NCBI GenBank assembly: GCA_019637795.1
Contig: JAHBUY010000001.1
Coordinates: 331,001 to 395,000 of the forward strand
Origin: a bacterium
Lineage (GTDB): Bacteria > Desulfobacterota > Binatia > HRBIN30 > CADEER01
Direction: 5' to 3'
DNA length: 64,000 nt
Position numbers and translations under genes: made by a program. Below the pieces are notes generated by a model. It saw nothing but the letters and a program-made list of their open reading frames with translations, made no database searches and was not told the origin of the DNA. Of this stretch, positions 58,806-64,000 are shown piece after piece; positions within the stretch are counted from its first letter, which is position 1; every line of letters begins with the position of its first letter.

Positions 58806-59927
58806 TCAGCCCAGCCCGTACAGCTTCACCGCGTTGCCGGCGCACATCCTGGCGCGCTCGTCGGCGGGGACGCCGGCGAACAGCTTGTCGACCGTCTCGC
58901 GGGTGTGCGGCCAGTCGCAACCGTGGTGCGGGTAGTCGGTCGAGAACATCAGGTTGTCGACCCCCATCTTGTGCCGGTTCTCGATCGCGTAGCGGTCGAC
59001 CATGAAGGTCGAGCGCCAGTTGCGGCGGTAGTAGAAGCTCGGCTCGTGCTGCAGCTTGACCGGCAGCCAGGAGCGGTTGCGCTCCCAGCGATCGTCGAGC
59101 TGCTCGAGGATGTAGGGGATCCAACCCGAGCCGGCCTCGACCATCACCCACGTCAGGTCGGGGAAGCGATCGTGCACGCCCGACTGGATGATCTCGCCCA
59201 TGTCGACGATCATGTTGGCGGCGCCGACGCTGGCGAGGCCGATGAGGTCGTCGCCGCGCGCCCCCTTCGGCTTCGGCTTGGCGAGGGCCCGCATGACGCG
59301 CACGTGGAAGTGGATGGCGACGCCGTTGGCCTGCGCCGCCGCCCAGAACGGGTCGTCCTCCGGGCGGATGGCCGGTCCGACGCTGGGCATGGTGTTCAGC
59401 CACACGCCCTTGAAGCCGAGCTTCAGACAGCGCTCCATCTCGGCGATCGCCGCCTCGACGTTCAGCGCCGGCATCGCCGCCAGGCCGATCAGGCGGCTCG
59501 GATCGACGGACAGGATCTCCTGCGCCAGCCAGTCGTTGTAGGCGCGCACGCCGGCGAGCTGGAATTCGGGGTCGGGGTCGGAGAAGAAATGGCTCATCAT
59601 CCGCGCCGAGCCGAACATCACCTCGGCGTCGATGCCGTCGGCATCCTGCTCCTCGAGGCGCGGCTGGCCGCGGAAGTTGCCCTGGTTGGCGGCGGCGAAG
59701 GTGACGCCGGTCCAGCGGATGTCCTCGTGCGCCCGGCCGGCCGAGGCGTAGATGCCGATCGGCGCCGGCGGAATGTCGGGCGCGAACTGCCACGCCTCGC
59801 CGCCCTCGCCGTCGGACACCACCCGCGGCACTTTGTCGTGGAATTTCTTCGGCATGTAGGTGGTCCACAGGTGCGGCGGCTCGAGCACGTGCGAGTCGGC
59901 CGAGATCAGCGAGTACTGGCGCGTCAT
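58806..59927 (-). CDS. Amidohydrolase (ACMSD-like metal-dependent TIM barrel)
   Basis: 373 residues from ATG 59927, with GGAAAGGA about nine bases upstream. Amidohydro_2 features: SADSHVLEPPHLWTTYMPKK (SADSH at the metal site in place of the common DxHxH), VAIHFHVRV, WVMVEAGSGWIPYILEQLDD, MFSTDYPHHGCDWPHT with the conserved Asp. The family decarboxylates or hydrates aromatic and steroid ring-cleavage products; related genes abound in terpenoid- and steroid-degrading bacteria. It diverges from the FCD regulator over an AT-rich operator, so it is the regulator's probable target. Confidence 0.9.
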   Translation of the reverse strand: MTRQYSLISADSHVLEPPHLWTTYMPKKFHDKVPRVVSDGEGGEAWQFAPDIPPAPIGIYASAGRAHEDIRWTGVTFAAANQGNFRGQPRLEEQDADGIDAEVMFGSARMMSHFFSDPDPEFQLAGVRAYNDWLAQEILSVDPSRLIGLAAMPALNVEAAIAEMERCLKLGFKGVWLNTMPSVGPAIRPEDDPFWAAAQANGVAIHFHVRVMRALAKPKPKGARGDDLIGLASVGAANMIVDMGEIIQSGVHDRFPDLTWVMVEAGSGWIPYILEQLDDRWERNRSWLPVKLQHEPSFYYRRNWRSTFMVDRYAIENRHKMGVDNLMFSTDYPHHGCDWPHTRETVDKLFAGVPADERARMCAGNAVKLYGLG

Positions 59928-59989
59928 GCGGGTCGTCCTTTCCTGGCGGCCCGGCATGCGTGCGCGGGTCCGCGGGCTGGGGAGATTGA

Positions 59990-60017
59990 TTAATTCGCTA
60001 TCGAATTATACGAATTG
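59990..60017. promoter_or_regulatory. Divergent promoter/operator of amidohydrolase and GntR regulator
   Basis: TAATTCG-CTAT-CGAATTA (59991-60008) is a perfect 7-bp inverted repeat, followed by a third half-site CGAATTG at 60011-60017. On the minus strand it contains TATAAT, a good -10 for the amidohydrolase, about 75 bases before its start. The patch is strikingly AT-rich for this genome and ends five bases before the regulator ATG, as expected for autoregulation by a GntR dimer. Confidence 0.65.
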
Positions 60018-60021
60018 AACC

Positions 60022-60840
60022 ATGAGGGCAAGACCGAAACGCGGCCCGCAGGACCGCACGCCGCCGGCGGCGCTGGCGCCGGCGCGGCCGGTGCGGGTGC
60101 CGAAGGCGGCTGAGCTGATCGCCGACGCGGTGCGCGGCCAGATCGCGCGCGGCGAGTTGCGGCCGGGCAACCCGCTGCCCAACGAGAGCGAGTTGCTGGC
60201 GCACTTCCGGGTGGCGCGGCCGACCGTGCGCGAGGCGCTGCGCATCCTGGAGGCCGAGCGGCTGGTCGAGATCGCGCGCGGCGCGCACGGCGGGGCGCGG
60301 GTGCGCGAGCCCGACATCCGCGCCGCCTCCGGTCACTGCGCGCTGCTGCTGCAGTTGCGCGGCGCCACCATCGCCGACGTCTACGAGGTGCGCCTGATGC
60401 TCGAGCCCGCCGCCGCCCGCCTGGCGGCCGAGCGCGCGCCGGGCGACGCGGCGCGGCAGCTCGAGGCGGTGATCGCCGAGGAGGAGCGGATGGTCGACGG
60501 CGGCGACTCGCTGGCGACCCTCGCCATGCGCTTCCAGGAGACGCTGGTCGAGTGCTCGGGCAACGCGGCGCTGGTTCTGCTGGTGCGCCTGCTACACGAC
60601 CTGGTGGCGCGCCAGGCGGTGTCGCGCACGCCGATGATCGACGTCGACGCCGCCGGCCGCGACCAGCTCCGCCGCCGCCTGATCCGCGCCCAGCGCGACG
60701 TCGCCGCCGCCATCGCCGCCGGTCGCGGCGCCGACGCCGAGACGCAGTGGCGGCGCTACCTCACCGATCTCGCCGCCACCGTCCTCGGGCAACACGAGGG
60801 CCGCGCCAAGGTCACCCGCCACGCCGCGCAGCGCGGCTGA
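60022..60840 (+). CDS. GntR-family regulator with FCD ligand domain (FadR subfamily)
   Basis: 272 residues. Winged helix: KAAELIADAVRGQIARGELR, NESELLAHFRVARPTVREAL, RILEAERLVEI. All-helical FCD domain: ATIADVYEVRLMLEPAAARL (Asp/Arg pattern), ALVLLVRLLHDLV and the C-terminal helix RYLTDLAATVL. FCD regulators respond to organic acids, often the substrate of the adjacent operon. The ATG immediately follows the AT-rich operator, pointing to autoregulation and control of the divergent amidohydrolase gene. Confidence 0.92.
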   Translation: MRARPKRGPQDRTPPAALAPARPVRVPKAAELIADAVRGQIARGELRPGNPLPNESELLAHFRVARPTVREALRILEAERLVEIARGAHGGARVREPDIRAASGHCALLLQLRGATIADVYEVRLMLEPAAARLAAERAPGDAARQLEAVIAEEERMVDGGDSLATLAMRFQETLVECSGNAALVLLVRLLHDLVARQAVSRTPMIDVDAAGRDQLRRRLIRAQRDVAAAIAAGRGADAETQWRRYLTDLAATVLGQHEGRAKVTRHAAQRG

Positions 60841-60847
60841 GCCCGCC

Positions 60848-61012
60848 TCAGCCGCCGCCGAGCGCGCGGTCGGCGGCGAGATAGCCGACGGTGATGGCGA
60901 GCACGAGCAGCGCCCCCATCAGCTTCGGCGGGCTCGGCACCGGGACGTCGAACACCCGACAGGTGGCGCCGATGGCGAAGGCGAGCAGCAGGCCGATGAG
61001 CGATTTCGTCAT
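60848..61012 (-). CDS. XapX-domain small membrane protein
   Basis: 54 residues from ATG 61012: MTKSLIGLLLAFAIGATCRV, FDVPVPSPPKLMGALLVLAI, TVGYLAADRALGGG. The two hydrophobic helices joined by a VPSPP turn are the XapX (DUF1427) signature. Function unknown; found beside many catabolic genes. A longer upstream frame to 61138 is Arg-rich and rejected. Confidence 0.8.
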   Translation of the reverse strand: MTKSLIGLLLAFAIGATCRVFDVPVPSPPKLMGALLVLAITVGYLAADRALGGG

Positions 61013-61098
61013 GCGCCGCTCGTACGCGGGCCGGCGGCGCCGGCGCAACCGAGGCGCCCCGCCGTCAACCATCGGTTGCCAGCGGGCGGCGGACACGG

Positions 61099-61680
61099 TC
61101 AGCGCCGGAAGTAGTCCGGCGCGGCGCCGGTCTTCCATTTGATGTTGCAGCCGATGCTCGGTCGCTGCTCGGGGCCCGGCGTCTCGCCGGCCAGCACCGC
61201 GTCGGCGGCGGCGCGCAGGTCGGCGCCGGTCACCGGCCGGTCGCTGCCCGGGCGGCTGTCGTCGAACTGGCCGCGGTACACCAGCCGCCGCGCCCGGTCG
61301 AAGAGGAAGAAGTCGGGCGTGCAGGCGGCGCGATAGGCGCGCGCCACCGCCTGCGTCTCGTCGTAGAGGTAGGGGAACACGTAACCGGCGCGCCGCCGCT
61401 CGGCGACCATCCGCTCCGGCCGGTCGTCGGGATAGACGCTGGCGTCGTTGCTGTTGATGGCGACCATCGCCAGGCCGCGGGCCTGGTAGTCGCGTCCGAA
61501 CCGCGCCAGCCCGTCGCGGATGTGGATGACGTACGGGCAGTGGTTGCAGATGAACATCACCAGCAGGCCCGGCGCGTCGCGAAAGTCGTCCCGGGCGACC
61601 AGGTTGCCGTCGGTGTCCGGCAGGCGGAAGTCGGGCGCCGGCGTGCCCAGCGGCAGCATCGTCGAATTCACTGCGACCAT
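61099..61680 (-). CDS. Thioredoxin-fold protein, AhpC/TSA-like with CNHCPYV motif
   Basis: 193 residues from ATG 61680. Redoxin features: GTPAPDFRLPDTDGNLVARD, LVMFICNHCPYVIHIRDGLA with the C-x2-C pair, VAINSNDASVYPDDRPERMV, YDETQAVARAYRAACTPDFF and YRGQFDDSRPGSD. A further Cys occurs in SIGCNIKWKTG. This CNHCPYV group is annotated as thioredoxin-family protein with unknown partner and is cytosolic. It lies upstream of XapX on the same strand, 86 bases apart. Confidence 0.92.
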   Translation of the reverse strand: MVAVNSTMLPLGTPAPDFRLPDTDGNLVARDDFRDAPGLLVMFICNHCPYVIHIRDGLARFGRDYQARGLAMVAINSNDASVYPDDRPERMVAERRRAGYVFPYLYDETQAVARAYRAACTPDFFLFDRARRLVYRGQFDDSRPGSDRPVTGADLRAAADAVLAGETPGPEQRPSIGCNIKWKTGAAPDYFRR

Positions 61681-61756
61681 GGGCAGGGTTCTGCGCCGGA
61701 CGGCGGGTGCGCGCAAGATGGGAGGAAGACGACCGACCGCGTTCGTCGTTCTCACC

Positions 61757-64000
61757 CTACCAGCGCACGACGCCGGCGCCGCCGCTGACCGCGCCGTGCG
61801 CGCTCTCGACGGTGACCGGACCGCTGGCCGTCACGGCGCCGTGGCCGTCGCTGCCGAGACTGAAGGTCGGGCTGCGGAAGCGGGCGCCGCCGCCGACGGC
61901 GAGGCTGCCGCGCGGCGTCGGCTCGATGCCGAGCAGACGCAGGTAGGCGAGCAGGGGCTGGGCGTGGCTGTGGTTGTTGTTCACCGGATACTGCTGCATC
62001 GCGAACAGCGGCGCCGCCGACCAGGTGCGACCCGGGCGCGTCGATTCGGGACCGTTCCACGCGTCCGGCCCCGACAGCGTGCCTTCCCAGATGTCGGGGT
62101 AGGCGGCGGTGTGGGCGGCGAGCGTCATGCGGCGCCACGCTTCCCAGGCGAGATCGGGGTCATGGCGCGCCGCCGCCCAGACCAGGGTCATCTCGATCGC
62201 GTACCAGATGCCGCCGCTGGTGCCGTCGCCCCAGGTGCCGGCCTCGACGCGACCGGGTTCCGCCGGCCAGCGCAGGCGCGTCCCGAGCGGCGAGCCGGCG
62301 CGCGGCCCCTGGTCGAGCGTCGCCAGCAGCGACGCCGCCTGCGCCGCATCAGCGGCGCCGCACAGGATCGCCCACGGCTGCACCTCGAGCCAGCAGTCGT
62401 GCTCGCCCACCGGCGCGACGCCGGGCGCGTAGGCGCGGTGGAACCAGCGCCCGTTCCACGCCTGCGCCACCAGGGCGCGCAGCTCGGCGGCCTGCGCCGC
62501 GGCCTCGCCGGCCAGCGCCGCCTCGCCGAGCCGCGCCGCCAGCCCGGCGAACACCGACAGCACCCATGCGGCCATGGCGGAGTTCAGCACCGACCCGCCG
62601 CGCTCGATCATCGTCGCGCGGTCGACGCCGGACTCGGCGATGGCGACGTCGTTCCAGTCGGCGTTGAGGATGCGCACGTGGCCGCGCTCGCCGCGGCCGA
62701 TCCGGTCGACGAAGAAGCGGAACTGCCGCCGCAGGTGCTCGCGCAGCGGCACCGGCTCGGCGGCGCGCGACGGGTGATAGGCGAGCGCGGCATCGAACGC
62801 CGCCAGGTCGCCGGTGGCGGCGGCGTACTCGCTCGCCAGCCACAGCGCCCACAGGTTCTGATCCGACGGCCGGAAGCCGAACGCCTGCGGCTGCTTCCTG
62901 GCGTCGAGCGCGTACGGCAGGTCGCCGTCGGCCCCCGCCCAGGCGCAGGTGTTGCGCAGCACCGAGAGGGCGCGCGGCGGATCGAGGTAGACGAGCGGCA
63001 GGGCGTGCTGCAACGGGTCGCGCGCCGCGCCGTTGAAGCCGATCGCGTAGGCATACGCCGAGCCCTGGTTGAGCGAATGGCCGCCGAGCACGCGGTCGGC
63101 GGCGAGCCCGCCGGTGAGCAGCGCCGCGTGCCAGGGAACCTCGCGCCGCGCCTCGGGGGCGCGCGGCGCGCCGGCGCGCGGCAGGCGACCCGCCAGGGCG
63201 CGGCGCGAGTCGCGCAGCACGGCGGCGGGGTCGATCGCCGCGTCATCGGGGCGTCCGAACCGGAACCACAGCTCGCGGCGTTCGCCCGGCTGCAGGGCGA
63301 TCGGCACCGCCAACCGCAGCGTCGGATGCGGCGCGCCGGCGGCGCTGGCGACCGCCGCGCGGGCGCCGAGCTGCTCGAGCCGCAGGGTCGCCGGCGGCCC
63401 GATCAATGCCTGCGCCGCCTGGCCGACCGCGCCGCCCGCATCCGGGGACGCGAAGCGCTCGCGCGCTTCGACCATCCCGATGCCGGTGGCGACCTCGTAC
63501 TGCACCGCCAACTCGGCGCGCTGGCGGCGCTGGTCCGCGGTCTCGAGGAAGTTGCAGAAGCGCGGCCGCAGCGCCCACTGCTCGCTGAGCTCGATGCGGC
63601 GCTCCGCGGCGTCGGCCGCCAGGGACAGCCGCACCCGCACCAGCAGCCACGGCACCTCGCCCTCGGGACAGAGCACCAGGCGCGCCAGCGCCAGCCCGGC
63701 GCGCGAGTCGCGCACCTCGAACCAGGTCGGGCCGAAGGTGCGCAGCGGCGGCGCCGCGCCGCCGCGCTGGCGGTAGTCGCTTCCCCAGGAGCTGCCGTCG
63801 CTCTCGGCGACGAGCGAGATGCCGGTGCCGACCGGGTCGGGAGCGGTGAGCCAGCGCAGGCCGTCGCCCTCGTCGAAGACGCCGACCGTGCCGTCGTTCG
63901 CCACCTGCATGCGGATGGCGCGGTTGCCCACCATCACCCAGTGCCGGCGCGTGCGCGGCGCGAGGATCGGATCCCACTCCGCGGCGGCGAGCGCCTCCTG
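61757..64000 (-). CDS. Large six-hairpin glycosidase-like protein (5' end outside window)
   Basis: At least 747 residues; the frame is open to the right edge, with good protein (EALAAAEWDPILAPRTRRHW) upstream of the first internal Met candidates, so the start is beyond the window. N-terminal beta-sandwich (LRWLTAPDPVGTGISLVAES, SSWGSDYRQRGG), then an (alpha/alpha)6 barrel: GGHSLNQGSAYAYAIGFNGA, ARDPLQHALPLVYLDPPRAL, LNADWNDVAIAESG with acidic candidates, YPDIWEGTLSGPDAWNGPES and NNNHSHAQPLLAYLRLLGIE. Layout recalls GH94/GH65-like phosphorylases and GH15/GH116 hydrolases, but I cannot assign the family. No signal peptide can be judged. Confidence 0.85.
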   Translation of the reverse strand, partial: QEALAAAEWDPILAPRTRRHWVMVGNRAIRMQVANDGTVGVFDEGDGLRWLTAPDPVGTGISLVAESDGSSWGSDYRQRGGAAPPLRTFGPTWFEVRDSRAGLALARLVLCPEGEVPWLLVRVRLSLAADAAERRIELSEQWALRPRFCNFLETADQRRQRAELAVQYEVATGIGMVEARERFASPDAGGAVGQAAQALIGPPATLRLEQLGARAAVASAAGAPHPTLRLAVPIALQPGERRELWFRFGRPDDAAIDPAAVLRDSRRALAGRLPRAGAPRAPEARREVPWHAALLTGGLAADRVLGGHSLNQGSAYAYAIGFNGAARDPLQHALPLVYLDPPRALSVLRNTCAWAGADGDLPYALDARKQPQAFGFRPSDQNLWALWLASEYAAATGDLAAFDAALAYHPSRAAEPVPLREHLRRQFRFFVDRIGRGERGHVRILNADWNDVAIAESGVDRATMIERGGSVLNSAMAAWVLSVFAGLAARLGEAALAGEAAAQAAELRALVAQAWNGRWFHRAYAPGVAPVGEHDCWLEVQPWAILCGAADAAQAASLLATLDQGPRAGSPLGTRLRWPAEPGRVEAGTWGDGTSGGIWYAIEMTLVWAAARHDPDLAWEAWRRMTLAAHTAAYPDIWEGTLSGPDAWNGPESTRPGRTWSAAPLFAMQQYPVNNNHSHAQPLLAYLRLLGIEPTPRGSLAVGGGARFRSPTFSLGSDGHGAVTASGPVTVESAHGAVSGGAGVVRW

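Noticed and set aside
1..64000. CRISPR arrays, tRNA and rRNA genes, riboswitches, prophage modules
   Set aside because: No regularly spaced repeats, no T-loop-like GGTTCGA-N-TCC patterns, no rRNA segments and no phage structural genes were seen on reading either strand; small RNAs cannot be excluded by eye.

Overview
The window is very GC-rich bacterial DNA, densely coded on both strands. It looks like an environmental lineage with a large catabolic repertoire. Three things make Candidatus Binatota (Binatia, a Desulfobacterota-like lineage) my best guess: a secreted protein with a dockerin/EF-hand-like GDCDENGQVTIDEI segment followed by Thr/Pro repeats, a CYP153-type alkane hydroxylase, and many acyl-CoA ligase, MaoC, SDR and LLM-type oxidoreductase genes. 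This is inference from gene content. No rRNA, tRNA or other phylogenetic marker is present.

Layout. 1-6147 (+) is a tight acyl-CoA activation cluster: three AMP-dependent ligases, an enoyl-CoA hydratase and a periplasmic-type ligand-binding protein that lacks a signal peptide. 6.2-12.5 kb holds a secreted Thr/Pro-repeat protein, a Bax-inhibitor-1-like membrane protein, a universal stress protein, an alpha/beta hydrolase and two tandem lipoprotein vanadium-haloperoxidase paralogues. 12.5-18.3 kb has a minus-strand operon (two PaaK-like ligases and a MaoC double hotdog) headed by a TetR/PaaR-like palindrome. Divergent from it is an amidase, a 40-residue lipoprotein and an SRPBCC protein with overlapping stops and starts. 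A SulP transporter follows.

20.4-35.3 kb is a genome-plasticity zone. It holds MazEF-like and VapBC-like toxin-antitoxin pairs, a CYP153 gene and two very large zinc ribbon/class III cyclase/AAA/TPR regulators. One of these regulators has a decayed C-terminal tail. The zone also has a broken phosphotransferase gene, an IS3 transposase fragment fused in frame to a HepT-like fragment, a perfect 30-bp palindrome and fragments of Cys-rich secreted proteins.

35.5-46.7 kb mixes surface proteins carrying a C-terminal hydrophobic segment plus Arg cluster with a minus-strand catabolic group (SDR, EthD-like, LLM flavin/F420 oxidoreductase, SDR) and a TMTC-like membrane TPR protein. 46.7-64 kb holds a Kef-type antiporter fused to TrkA domains and a UBP zinc finger, a GlxA/DJ-1 operon, a sulfotransferase, a sulfite-oxidase-like molybdoenzyme, an ABCD/SbmA-type ABC exporter and an orphan protein with a candidate sigma-54 promoter. 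It continues with DUF4105, Rieske oxygenase, aquaporin and amidohydrolase genes, a GntR/FCD regulator, XapX, a thioredoxin-fold protein and a large six-hairpin glycosidase-like gene that runs off the right edge.

Coherent theme: oxidation of hydrophobic substrates (CYP153, Rieske, LLM and SDR enzymes), CoA activation (five ligase-type genes) and beta-oxidation-type steps (enoyl-CoA hydratase, MaoC, SDRs).
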